Source: DASQHM01 sp035632095 (GTDB lineage Bacteria > Pseudomonadota > Alphaproteobacteria > Ferrovibrionales > Ferrovibrionaceae). Taken from it: 27,104 bases of DNA. The DNA lies in assembly GCA_035632095.1 (NCBI GenBank), contig DASQHM010000083.1, positions 1-27,104 on the forward strand. Direction: 5' to 3'. Shown here piece after piece: positions 1 through 7,961 of the stretch. The notes below the pieces were generated by a model. That model was not told the DNA's origin. It worked only from the letters and a program-made list of their open reading frames with translations, and ran no database searches. Positions within the stretch are counted from its first letter, which is position 1; each line of letters starts with the position of its first letter. A program made the translations under genes and the position numbers.

Positions 1-366
1 CCATGCTTCGGCGCGGGCGGCGTTCAACGCCCATACTTCGCCCGCCTTATCCTTAGGGCGGTAGAACAGCTCGCTGGCCGGATCGGCGGCCATTCCGCCG
101 CGCGCCGTATCCCCGGCGCAATGACGCCGAAAAACGCGCTCTACATCGCCCTCGAATTTCGGCGTGACCTCGCGGTTCGCTTTCTCGGCAAGCGTGCGCA
201 TGGCGCGCATCACGCTCCAGCGGCGCAATCCGCCGGGGCTCGCCCGAAGCACCGAAATAAGATCGGCAAGACAGAACTCGTCCGCGCGCTTGCGCTGGGG
301 CGTCACTTCCTGCCGGCGCGGTTCTCGGGCGCCGCCGAATGTCTCGCTAAGCATCGTCTTGTTCAT
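1..366 (-). CDS. Hypothetical protein, 3' end cut by left window edge
   Basis: The frame is open from an ATG at 366 to the window edge, giving 122 residues with no stop, so the C-terminus lies outside. The visible part is charged and helical, rich in Arg, Ala and Glu, with no signal peptide or membrane segment. I recognise no domain. The ATG lies two bases after the TGA of the upstream minus-strand gene, so the two are almost certainly co-transcribed and translationally coupled. No clear Shine-Dalgarno precedes it, and a second in-frame ATG at 354 is possible. Codon use looks like that of real genes here. Function unknown. Confidence 0.65.
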   Translation of the reverse strand, partial: MNKTMLSETFGGAREPRRQEVTPQRKRADEFCLADLISVLRASPGGLRRWSVMRAMRTLAEKANREVTPKFEGDVERVFRRHCAGDTARGGMAADPASELFYRPKDKAGEVWALNAARAEAW

Positions 367-368
367 GT

Positions 369-647
369 TCACCGTCTATCAAGAGCGCCGTTCGCGTCGG
401 CGCGCCCACTATCGCGCCTCAGCGCTTCGTGCAATTCATCCGGATCGATCTGCCGATGCTCAACGCCACCCGACCTGCTCAGCCGGATGACGGTCGAAAT
501 CCGCTTCCATACGGGAAACGAAATTGCCTCGATCTGCTCTTCCTCGGTGTCCACGGTGTAGGTACCGGCAGCCTGAAGCTGTTCGAAGCCGCTCAAGATG
601 AAGGGCTGCCGGAATGTGACCGTCGTCGTCGACGTTCGGATAGTCAC
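369..647 (-). CDS. Small conserved hypothetical protein (bradyrhizobial type)
   Basis: This is a 92-residue protein starting at GTG 647, preceded by a strong GGAGGGG Shine-Dalgarno six bases upstream. The frame stays open further upstream, but the ribosome site and the composition change fix the start here. The N-terminal half (a VTIRTSTTTVTF start, then a GTYTVDTEEEQIE stretch) resembles a short beta-rich protein family I know from Bradyrhizobium and relatives, usually annotated as hypothetical. It has no signal peptide, no transmembrane segment and no catalytic motif that I recognise. It is the first gene of a two-gene minus-strand unit with the truncated gene at the left edge. Function unknown. 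Confidence 0.75.
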   Translation of the reverse strand: MTIRTSTTTVTFRQPFILSGFEQLQAAGTYTVDTEEEQIEAISFPVWKRISTVIRLSRSGGVEHRQIDPDELHEALRRDSGRADANGALDRR

Positions 648-1116
648 TTGCTTCCCCTCCCATGGAAAGACCGTTGGAACCGAAATCGGAATAGTGGGCG
701 GCGACGAAGCAGGCGAAGCACTCGTCCGCCGCTCCGCCGCCGCCAACCCCAGCGTGCTCAAGCCCAAATCGCGCATACACGGCGTTCGCTTACGCAATCG
801 CCCTGCGCGCGGGCATCTGACGCACTGCCGGAAAACAAGTCGCGAATATGTCACCCGACGTCGTCTTGGCTTGGTTGCCGGCCCTGTTGCGTCGGCGGAC
901 AACGATTCCGCCCTCGTATCGGGCGCGTTAGTCGATCTGAGCTTATCTTTGGATGCATGCGGCAACGCTCTGCCGCTCGTATATATGTGGTAATAGCGCA
1001 TAAGGATTGCAAACGCTATGTGGAAATAAGGCGGAATCTGCCGGCCGATGGCGCTTTCGCACGCAAATAGAGACACCGAGGCTGGTGACGGGAAATCGTC
1101 GAATCTCGCAGACGAG

Positions 1117-1145
1117 TTGCAATTTGGCGCGATAGCGCCCATATT
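1117..1145 (+). promoter_or_regulatory. Possible sigma-70-type promoter of the cold-shock gene
   Basis: TTGCAA at 1117-1122 and CATATT at 1140-1145 are 17 bases apart, each matching four of six consensus positions. A start near 1152 would give a leader of about 167 bases, similar in length to the long regulatory leader known for E. coli cspA. The spacer contains a small inverted repeat (GGCGC-GATA-GCGCC). This is a pattern match only. Confidence 0.3.
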
Positions 1146-1268
1146 GCGCTCACGTGGTTCTTACGTCCCGTCAGACGAAGCGCTTCTGTCGACACTGACC
1201 CGCTTCGCGGCGCGCCGGACGAAACAGACCCCTTCTCGAAACTGATGCACTCGTTTTTCCCGCGTCCG

Positions 1269-1289
1269 CCCGCGCGATTGTCGCGCGGG
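1269..1289 (+). promoter_or_regulatory. Hairpin in the cold-shock gene leader
   Basis: CCCGCGCGA (1269-1277) and TCGCGCGGG (1281-1289) form a perfect 9-bp stem with a 3-base loop, ending 29 bases before the start codon and just ahead of the AAAGG ribosome site. No T-run follows, so it is not a typical terminator. Its place suggests a leader structure affecting mRNA stability or translation. That role is inferred. Confidence 0.45.
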
Positions 1290-1318
1290 TGGAGCCCGAT
1301 GCTGCAAAGGAAACGCAA

Positions 1319-1522
1319 ATGGCAATCGGTACCGTAAAGTTCTTCAATTCCACTAAAGGCTTCGGCTTTATTGCGCCGGAGGGCGGCAACAAGGACGTTT
1401 TCGTCCACGCCTCGGCCGTCGAAGCGGCGGGCCTCGGCTCGCTCGCGGAAGGCCAGAAGGTGTCGTTCGACATCCAGCCCGACGCGCGCGGCTCCAAGGC
1501 GACCAATCTCAAGGCCGTCTAA
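1319..1522 (+). CDS. cspA: Cold-shock protein, CspA family
   Basis: This is a 67-residue single cold-shock domain that binds single-stranded RNA and DNA and acts as an RNA chaperone or transcription antiterminator in the cytoplasm. Both nucleic-acid-binding motifs are intact: RNP1 as KGFGFI and RNP2 as VFVHAS. The N-terminal GTVKFFN and C-terminal KATNLKAV are typical of alphaproteobacterial members. The ATG at 1319 was chosen because AAAGG lies eight bases upstream and the protein then has the family's usual length. A longer frame from 1289 exists but adds atypical residues. The long leader with a strong hairpin suggests post-transcriptional control. Alphaproteobacteria usually carry several such genes, so the symbol names the family and not an orthologue. 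Confidence 0.95.
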   Translation: MAIGTVKFFNSTKGFGFIAPEGGNKDVFVHASAVEAAGLGSLAEGQKVSFDIQPDARGSKATNLKAV

Positions 1523-1545
1523 GCCGTTTTGAATGCGAGCGAAAA

Positions 1546-1571
1546 CCGGCGGCGGCGAAACCTGCCGCCGG
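1546..1571. terminator. GC-rich hairpin after the cold-shock gene
   Basis: CCGGCGGC (1546-1553) and GCCGCCGG (1564-1571) form an 8-bp stem with a 10-base loop, 23 bases after the cold-shock stop. No T-run follows on the plus strand, but four A's precede it, so read on the minus strand the stem is followed by TTTT. It may end minus-strand readthrough or protect the short cold-shock transcript. Confidence 0.35.
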
Positions 1572-1602
1572 TGCTCCGTGTCCACACAAAAATGGCCCAC
1601 TC

Positions 1603-1935
1603 ATGACCGACTCCATGTTTTCCGGCAAGGGAACAAGCCCGCCGGCACCCGGACGCGATGGGGCGCGCCGCAAGGCGTTCGAGCTCTTCAAGTCGAAAAA
1701 GAACCGTGCCGTAGCGGTCAATCAGCAGATCGAAACCGATCGCGCCATCAGTGACGCCAAGATGGCGAGGCTGCGCGCATTGCGCCTAGCCAAAGAAGAA
1801 AGCGATCGCGTAGCCGCACGCATCGCGGCCGAGATCAAAGCGGCGGCGCCCCCGAAAAGGAAGCGGCCTACCGCGTCGAAACGAATCGAGACTGCCGCGC
1901 CCGAACCGGATCCATTCAAAGAAAACGGCGATTGA
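1603..1935 (+). CDS. Small charged hypothetical protein downstream of cold-shock gene
   Basis: This is a 110-residue protein, very rich in Lys, Arg and Ala, with a probable long helix or coiled coil at about residues 40-85 and a basic, proline-containing tail (KRKRP near 84-88). It has no signal peptide or membrane segment. The start of the mature-looking part (FSGKGTSPPAPGRDGARRKAFELF) resembles small proteins I have seen beside csp genes in Bradyrhizobium, annotated as hypothetical. No good Shine-Dalgarno precedes ATG 1603 or the alternative ATG 1615. It may share the cold-shock transcript, 80 bases downstream and beyond a hairpin. The basic composition would suit nucleic-acid binding, but that is a guess. 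Confidence 0.7.
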   Translation: MTDSMFSGKGTSPPAPGRDGARRKAFELFKSKKNRAVAVNQQIETDRAISDAKMARLRALRLAKEESDRVAARIAAEIKAAAPPKRKRPTASKRIETAAPEPDPFKENGD

Positions 1936-1941
1936 CCCAGG

Positions 1942-1953
1942 AGGCAGCTGCCT
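1942..1953. repeat. Perfect 12-bp palindrome between convergent genes
   Basis: AGGCAGCTGCCT is a perfect palindrome without a loop, in the 38-base gap between two convergent genes (stops at 1935 and 1974). It could be part of a bidirectional terminator, but no T-run is present. Confidence 0.3.
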
Positions 1954-1973
1954 TCTAAGCCGGGCCGCACTCA

Positions 1974-2264
1974 CTAATCGGACAGGCGGGCGAGTTCTTC
2001 CAGGGCCGTTGCGATGAGCTGTTTGCGGCGCGGATCCTGAGCCTCCGCCGTCATGGCAAAGAGCTGGATGAGATATCGCGCCTTCGCTGCCGCCTCCTGC
2101 CACGTCATTGCCGGCGCGGCGAGGAGAAAACTTTCGAATTCTTCCTGCCGATGGCGCAAAGCCGCTTGATCGGCTTGGACCTCGTGCAGGCGCCGGCGAA
2201 TCTCCGTCAACTTCTGGGCGGACATGCCGCGGTGCTCGTCGAGATCGACCGGGTCGTTTGTCAT
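1974..2264 (-). CDS. Small helical hypothetical protein
   Basis: This is a 96-residue protein starting at ATG 2264 (residues MTNDPVDLDEHRG). It is almost entirely helical and charged, with a heptad-like stretch at about residues 15-45 (QKLTEIRRRLHEVQADQAALRHRQEEF) that suggests a coiled coil. There is no signal peptide or transmembrane segment. The frame stays open upstream to 2390, but that part overlaps the neighbouring gene and is compositionally unlike it, so the shorter form is preferred. The Shine-Dalgarno is weak. It lies 56 bases after the small membrane protein gene on the same strand, with a hairpin between. I do not recognise the family. Function unknown. Confidence 0.65.
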   Translation of the reverse strand: MTNDPVDLDEHRGMSAQKLTEIRRRLHEVQADQAALRHRQEEFESFLLAAPAMTWQEAAAKARYLIQLFAMTAEAQDPRRKQLIATALEELARLSD

Positions 2265-2279
2265 GGCTCGCGAAATCTC

Positions 2280-2311
2280 TTGCTGCGCAGCGCTATTGCT
2301 GCGCGCAGCAA
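2280..2311 (-). repeat. Inverted repeat between two minus-strand genes
   Basis: TTGCTGCGC (2280-2288) pairs with GCGCAGCAA (2303-2311) across a 14-base loop. It sits between the small membrane protein gene and the helical protein gene. It could be an intercistronic processing or attenuation structure. There is no terminating T-run. Confidence 0.35.
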
Positions 2312-2320
2312 AATTGCCGC

Positions 2321-2743
2321 TTAACCGGAGGCTCCTGCCGCCTTGGCCGGGGCTGCCGGGAGCGCGGTCTCTAACAGCCGCTGGGCGCAAAGCATGGCCG
2401 CGCCATCGACGGGCTTTTCGAATCCGGCGATCGTGACCCAGCCACCGTCCGTGATGAACGTGTCGCGCTTCCAGGAATCGCTGCTTTTCAGCGATGCAAG
2501 TGCTGCGGCTGCGCCCGGCGCACTCACAAACCGGTCGACACAGATCGTGGCCGCCACGTCCGCTCGTGCCTCGGCGGCCGCCTTACCGGCCATCGCTCCT
2601 GCTTTTCCGCCGGTGACCCAGCCGCCCCAAGTGAAGCCGACGATCATGGTGGCGACGACGCATGCGGCGCACGACCAAAAAAGCACCTTCTTCGATGCCT
2701 GGTAATCCTCCCAATTCCTTAGAAAACCTCGGTTGTCCGTCAT
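2321..2743 (-). CDS. Small single-pass membrane protein, hypothetical
   Basis: This is a 140-residue protein with a short cytoplasmic N-terminus (MTDNRGFLRNWEDYQASKK), one hydrophobic segment at about residues 19-40, then a small-residue helix (GGKAGAMAGKAAAEARADVAA) and a C-terminal domain of about 80 residues with two Cys (about 68 and 119). The ATG at 2743 has a strong AGGGAGGAGG ribosome site. The order membrane anchor, Ala/Gly-rich helix, small domain resembles bradyrhizobial hypothetical proteins I have seen, but I know no function. It is the first gene of a minus-strand pair, with its promoter in the A+T-rich gap shared with groESL, so it may also be stress-regulated. That last point is inference. 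Confidence 0.75.
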   Translation of the reverse strand: MTDNRGFLRNWEDYQASKKVLFWSCAACVVATMIVGFTWGGWVTGGKAGAMAGKAAAEARADVAATICVDRFVSAPGAAAALASLKSSDSWKRDTFITDGGWVTIAGFEKPVDGAAMLCAQRLLETALPAAPAKAAGASG

Positions 2744-3033
2744 ATTGGGCGCCTCCTCCCTAGTGGTTATGTCATCCCTGCCATTGTTGCTTTCCAGGGA
2801 TCGCGCCCGAACTCCGACTGACTCCGACGCGTGACGCAGACGGGCGCAGGATGTAGATGGTGCTTCCTCGGAGAAATATCCAGTTATTTCGTAGTCGTTT
2901 TGGACGTTTTTGCTGAATTCCCTCCAAAATCAGCGAGAATCCGAAAATACTCTGTTCTTAAAAATCCAGTGAATTCACGGCTAATTATTTTGCGATTTCG
3001 ATCCCAATAGACGCCCTTAAGGCGCTTTCTTCA

Positions 3034-3062
3034 TTGTATTTGTCCGGCCGAAGCCCCATTTT
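3034..3062 (+). promoter_or_regulatory. Probable groESL promoter
   Basis: TTGTAT at 3034-3039 is 17 bases from CATTTT at 3057-3062. The -10 region reads CCCCATTTTA, which also fits the C-rich -10 box of sigma-32 (heat-shock) promoters, though no good CTTG -35 box is present. A start near 3070 would place the CIRCE-like repeat immediately downstream, the usual arrangement. Confidence 0.4.
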
Positions 3063-3075
3063 AGCGAAATACAGG

Positions 3076-3102
3076 ATGGCACTCGCGGACCGACAGTGCC
3101 AG
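3076..3102 (+). promoter_or_regulatory. CIRCE-like HrcA operator
   Basis: ATGGCACTC (3076-3084), a 9-base spacer and CAGTGCCAG (3094-3102) match the 9-9-9 layout of CIRCE (TTAGCACTC-N9-GAGTGCTAA). The core TGGCACT/AGTGCCA is a perfect inverted repeat, with G instead of A in the core as in TTGGCACTC variants and one mismatch in the right arm. It lies 36 bases before the groES start. HrcA repression of this operon is therefore likely, although hrcA is not in the window. Confidence 0.6.
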
Positions 3103-3138
3103 CCCCTGTCATCACGGGTCGGTACAGGGAGACGAGCC

Positions 3139-3453
3139 ATGAAATTACGTCCGCTGCACGACCGCGTTCTGATCCGCCTTGTCGAGCAGGAGGCGAAGAC
3201 CTCCGGCGGCATCATCATCCCCGACACCGCGAAGGAAAAGCCGATGGAAGGCGAAGTCGTCGCCGTCGGCCCGGGCCTGCGCGACGAGGAAGGCAAGCTG
3301 CACCCGCTCGACGTCAAGAGCGGGGACCGCGTGCTGTTCGGGAAATGGTCGGGTACCGAAATCAAGCTGGATGGCAAGGACCTCATGATCATGAAGGAGT
3401 CCGATCTCCTGGGCGTGATCGAGCAAGCCGTCTCGAAAAAGAAAGCTGCATAG
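3139..3453 (+). CDS. groES: Co-chaperonin GroES (Hsp10)
   Basis: This is a 104-residue cytoplasmic co-chaperonin that forms the heptameric lid of the GroEL folding chamber. The family start KLRPLHDRVLIR, the mobile loop around residues 17-34 (EAKTSGGIIIPDTAKEKP), the EGEVVAVGPG motif and the C-terminal LIMKESDLLGVIE are all present. A short Lys-rich tail (SKKKAA) extends past the usual end. The ATG has an AGGGAGA ribosome site. It is followed 16 bases later by groEL in one operon, behind a CIRCE-like operator. The divergence of its start (LIRLVEQE) from the usual housekeeping sequence suggests a secondary, stress-type copy. Alphaproteobacteria often have several groESL operons. Confidence 0.97.
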   Translation: MKLRPLHDRVLIRLVEQEAKTSGGIIIPDTAKEKPMEGEVVAVGPGLRDEEGKLHPLDVKSGDRVLFGKWSGTEIKLDGKDLMIMKESDLLGVIEQAVSKKKAA

Positions 3454-3469
3454 CAATCGGAGACAAATC

Positions 3470-5101
<1,632 letters not shown>

Positions 5102-5192
5102 CAAATCGGCCTGCAAAACAAGTTGGTGGGCTATATGGCGAGGGCATGAGACGAAGCCGTTTCGCGAGCACATGCCCGAAATCGGAGGAAGT

Positions 5193-5420
5193 GTGGCCAA
5201 AACTCTCACAGGAACGGAACATCACGTAGCCGCGGCGGAGCATCATGAGCAGGCGGCTTCGCATCATCGCCAGGCATCGAAACACTATGCCGAGAAAGAC
5301 TATGCGCATGCGGCGCATCAGGCGCTTATCGCGCATGGCCATATGCAACATGCCGTTCGCCACGGCAATGAAGCCACGAAATATCACCTCGAGCACCATG
5401 GCGACGAGCAGCCGCAATAG
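5193..5420 (+). CDS. Histidine-rich small protein
   Basis: This is a 75-residue protein with 16 His, mostly as HH pairs spaced along a helical, Ala- and Glu-rich chain (TEHH, AEHHEQAASHH, LEHH). I chose GTG 5193 because GGAGGA lies just upstream, although the spacing of three bases is short. An in-frame ATG at 5172 has no ribosome site, and the frame stays open back into groEL. The His pairs recur at helical spacing and could bind metal ions such as nickel, copper or zinc. Similar small His-rich proteins are common in bradyrhizobia and are annotated as hypothetical. Its position 91 bases after groEL suggests co-expression in stress. Function unknown; the metal role is inference. Confidence 0.75.
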   Translation: MAKTLTGTEHHVAAAEHHEQAASHHRQASKHYAEKDYAHAAHQALIAHGHMQHAVRHGNEATKYHLEHHGDEQPQ

Positions 5421-5491
5421 CGCGGCGAGCCGGGGTACCGGCGCGCCGAAATGAATTGTCGCACCAATCGCCGATATAGGAAGCAACGAAC

Positions 5492-6358
5492 ATGAATCCG
5501 ATAACCTTCTTTCTGGCAGCGGCCTGCGCCCTCGTGGGCGTCGGTTTGGGCTCGCTGACTAACCCCTACGTCGCCGCGCCGTTCATTGTCGCCGCGATCA
5601 TCATCGCGCTCTCGCTCAAGATGGCGAACGTTTGGCAGAAATTCGTCATCCTGCGAGCCGGCAAGCTGCAAAGTGTCAAGGGTCCGGGTCTTTTCTTGAT
5701 CATTCCCATCGTGGATAACGTGGCTGCGGTCATCGACGAGCGCATTCAGACCACAGCATTCAACGCCGAGCAGGCGCTCACCAAGGACACCGTCCCGGTC
5801 AATGTCGACGCAATAATTTTCTGGAACGTGCACGACGCGCAAAAGGCGGCGCTTGAAATCACCAATTACCGGCAGGCCATCGACCGTGTGGCGCAGACGT
5901 CACTCCGCGAGATGATCGGCTCCTCGATGCTGGCGGCGCTTCTGTCGGACCGGAAAGCGGCTGACGAGCACCTTAGAGACGAGATCGGCCGAAAGACCGG
6001 GAGCTGGGGTATCTCGGTGACTTCCGTCGAGATTCGTGACGTTGCCATCCCGGTGGCGCTTCAGGACGCCATGTCCCGCCAAGCGCAGGCCGAACGCGAG
6101 AAGCAGGCCCGCGTCATTCTCGGGTCCGCCGAAGCTGAGATCGCGGGCAAATTTGTCGAAGCATCCAAGATCTACGCCGACCATCCGTCGGCGCTCCAAC
6201 TTCGCGCCATGAACATCATTTACGAGACGACGAAGGAGCGCGGGACCACCATCCTAATCCCGACCTCCATGGTCGATAGCATGAACCCCGCCTCGGCTCT
6301 TGTTCTTGCCGGCCAAGCGGCTCCAGTTCTGGAAACCTCGCTCAAGACCGCCGCCTGA
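5492..6358 (+). CDS. Slipin/stomatin-like SPFH (band 7) membrane protein
   Basis: This is a 288-residue protein with two N-terminal hydrophobic segments (about residues 4-24 and 28-45), an SPFH/band-7 domain (about 48-205, starting WQKFVILRAGKLQSVKGPGLFLIIP), and an Ala/Glu-rich helical stretch (QAQAEREKQARVILGSAEAEI) typical of slipin oligomerisation. The conserved DERIQTTAF and PVNVDAIIFW blocks are present. Such proteins form ring-like assemblies in functional membrane microdomains and often act with NfeD-type partners or membrane proteases. No nfeD or ftsH-like gene is seen here. The start follows a weak AGGAAG site. It is probably a stress-linked membrane-quality gene given the groESL neighbours; HflK/HflC is a more distant possibility. 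Confidence 0.9.
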   Translation: MNPITFFLAAACALVGVGLGSLTNPYVAAPFIVAAIIIALSLKMANVWQKFVILRAGKLQSVKGPGLFLIIPIVDNVAAVIDERIQTTAFNAEQALTKDTVPVNVDAIIFWNVHDAQKAALEITNYRQAIDRVAQTSLREMIGSSMLAALLSDRKAADEHLRDEIGRKTGSWGISVTSVEIRDVAIPVALQDAMSRQAQAEREKQARVILGSAEAEIAGKFVEASKIYADHPSALQLRAMNIIYETTKERGTTILIPTSMVDSMNPASALVLAGQAAPVLETSLKTAA

Positions 6359-6439
6359 GGCGCAAATGTCAGCCGGTGATCGACGCCACGGCAGCGTTCC
6401 GGAACCGCCACAATCTGCCGATATTGTCGGAGAAGTAAA

Positions 6440-6904
6440 ATGGCACTGCGTCGGGAATATTCCCTCATCCCGTCCGAGTTCAATGAGTTTCTCTTCGCAT
6501 CCGTCGGTGAAGAGAAAAATGGGATGCAGCTCACGGTTCTTTCGGCGCTAACGCGACTTGGCCTCGACCCGTGGGGCGAGGCGGCCAGGCTGTCGAACCT
6601 GCCCGGAGAAACCGCAACCCGCGCGCTGGCCGCGGCGATCGCCGTGCTGCCCGAGGGCGATTGGAGAGTATCGGATGCGGGCGCAATCGCCGGCCGGCTG
6701 GTGAACTACCTACCGGGGCGCGGCACCTCCGCTGTCCGATCGCCCCAGAGCAGCGACGGCAGCATTCAGAATGTAAAGTCCGGGACCCCGATTTGGCTGA
6801 TTGGCATCATGCTCGCCGTTGCGGTGCTCTTCGCCATGTCGCACCTGCACACAGATCACGCGCCCCAGCTAGATTCAAACGCCGCGTCGTCGACGCAACA
6901 CTAG
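6440..6904 (+). CDS. Hypothetical protein with C-terminal membrane anchor
   Basis: This is a 154-residue protein. The N-terminal part, of about 90 residues, is soluble and helical (REYSLIPSEFNEFLFASVGEEKNGMQL then LSALTRLGLDPWGEAARLS). It is followed by a Ser/Gly-rich linker and one hydrophobic segment at about residues 117-135, so it is likely tail-anchored with the N-terminus in the cytoplasm. ATG 6440 has a GGAGAAG ribosome site. It lies 81 bases after the slipin gene and may be its partner; pairs like this occur in bradyrhizobia as far as I recall. There is no catalytic motif. Function unknown. Confidence 0.8.
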   Translation: MALRREYSLIPSEFNEFLFASVGEEKNGMQLTVLSALTRLGLDPWGEAARLSNLPGETATRALAAAIAVLPEGDWRVSDAGAIAGRLVNYLPGRGTSAVRSPQSSDGSIQNVKSGTPIWLIGIMLAVAVLFAMSHLHTDHAPQLDSNAASSTQH

Positions 6905-7130
6905 CGGTTCGAAGCGTCGCGGTTCACCCTGCCAGACGCGGCGCACGGAGCGCCTGATCGGCTGGATCGCCCGCCCGGCGTATGGCCGGCGTCGTCACCA
7001 GCATTGCCGGATGCAGTTTGCAGCAGGGACAGCGGGCACAATGCCTTGCGCCCGAAAAGCAAACAGCGCAGAGTCGTATTGTGATCAACGATATGCGCGC
7101 TGCTTGATGATGGCGCATTGGGGGATGGGC

Positions 7131-7913
7131 ATGTCTATGCGCAATTGCCGCAAAGAATCGAGACTTCGCGCCTCGCTTCGTCACGTGGCGCTCTGTGCCG
7201 GCGTCCTTTTTGCCGCTACGGCCACGCAGGCTGTTGCGGCCGAGGCGGAGGACGTGGAGACCGCAATCGGCCTCGCCGACCTGCTGCGCTCGGCGCGTAC
7301 CGTCATTTCCGCCAATCAAGCCAAAATCAACGATCCGGCCCTTGGCGACAAGGGCCTGAGCGGCGATGCGGTGCTTGGCGCGGCCATCGAGAACGACATC
7401 AAAACCACCGGGCTCGATCCGCGGGTGGTGGATCCGGCGTCGCCGAGGGGGAAACTCATCGCGTCCCTGAGCAAGGCCATCAAGCAGGTCATGGACGCCA
7501 ACCAAAAGACCATCAATGAAAAGGGCATGGGCTTCAAGGGTTTCGTGCCGGCGGTCTTCGGGCGCCTCGTTACCGAACAATTCCAAGACGAAGCCGGCGG
7601 CCACGCCACCATCAAGGTCACGGCGCCGCCCGAGTTGGTGCGCAACCGCAAGGCCGCGCCCGACGAATTCGAGACGCAGGTCATCGCCACGAAATTCCTG
7701 TCAGCCGACTGGCCGAAAGACAAGTTCTATTCGGCGGCCGAGCCTGTGAAGGGCCGGCAAGCGACGCGGGTTCTCGTGCCGGAATACTACGGCGCCGCAT
7801 GCCTGAACTGCCATGGCGGACCCAAGGGCGAGATCGATATCACCGGGTATCCGAAAGAAGGCGCGAAGCTCGGCGACTTGGGTGGCGTCATAAGCATATC
7901 CATCTTTCATTAA
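7131..7913 (+). CDS. Exported Tll0287/DUF3365-like protein with c-type heme motif
   Basis: This is a 260-residue protein with a signal peptide (basic MSMRNCRKESRLR, hydrophobic core, probable cleavage after about residue 35 at QAVAA). The rest fits the Tll0287-like (DUF3365) fold, a PAS-related domain, with the heme motif CLNCH at Cys224-Cys227-His228 near the C-terminus, inside the family block YYGAACLNCHGGPKGE. Heme would be attached covalently in the periplasm. The start at 7131 has GGGGGAT upstream; the frame is open further upstream but without a signal peptide. It precedes the hybrid kinase gene by 48 bases, so it is a candidate periplasmic redox or gas sensor for that kinase. The heme is predicted from the motif; the sensing role is inference. 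Confidence 0.85.
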   Translation: MSMRNCRKESRLRASLRHVALCAGVLFAATATQAVAAEAEDVETAIGLADLLRSARTVISANQAKINDPALGDKGLSGDAVLGAAIENDIKTTGLDPRVVDPASPRGKLIASLSKAIKQVMDANQKTINEKGMGFKGFVPAVFGRLVTEQFQDEAGGHATIKVTAPPELVRNRKAAPDEFETQVIATKFLSADWPKDKFYSAAEPVKGRQATRVLVPEYYGAACLNCHGGPKGEIDITGYPKEGAKLGDLGGVISISIFH

Positions 7914-7961
7914 CGTGCGCGGGCGATCAGCCGCGTTCGGCACTGGTCTCCAAATGCTCCA

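Larger units (their letters stand above)
648..1318. other. 671-bp intergenic region, divergent promoters
   Basis: No convincing gene lies between the minus-strand small protein (start 647) and the cold-shock gene (start 1319). The open frames here lack ribosome sites and family resemblance. The right part probably holds the cold-shock promoter and a leader of about 170 bases ending in a strong hairpin. The left part should hold the promoter of the minus-strand pair, but I could not pick a clear one. An A+T-rich patch lies near 980-1010. Confidence 0.5.
2744..3138. other. 395-bp divergent promoter region, A+T-rich centre
   Basis: This gap separates the minus-strand membrane protein gene from groES. 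About 2870-3000 is clearly richer in A+T than its surroundings and contains a perfect GTGAATTCAC palindrome at 2969-2978. The right end carries the likely groESL promoter and a CIRCE-like repeat. No gene is visible in it. Confidence 0.6.

Noticed and set aside
648..1142. Upstream extension of the small minus-strand protein to 257 residues
   Set aside because: A strong GGAGGGG site marks GTG 647, and the upstream part has low-complexity, non-gene-like composition.
1942..1953. AGGCAGCTGCCT palindrome as a real terminator
   Set aside because: It has no loop and no T-run; it is kept only as a repeat.
2969..2978. GTGAATTCAC palindrome as a specific operator
   Set aside because: A single 10-bp palindrome in an A+T-rich gap, with no matching regulator or second copy, is too weak to call.
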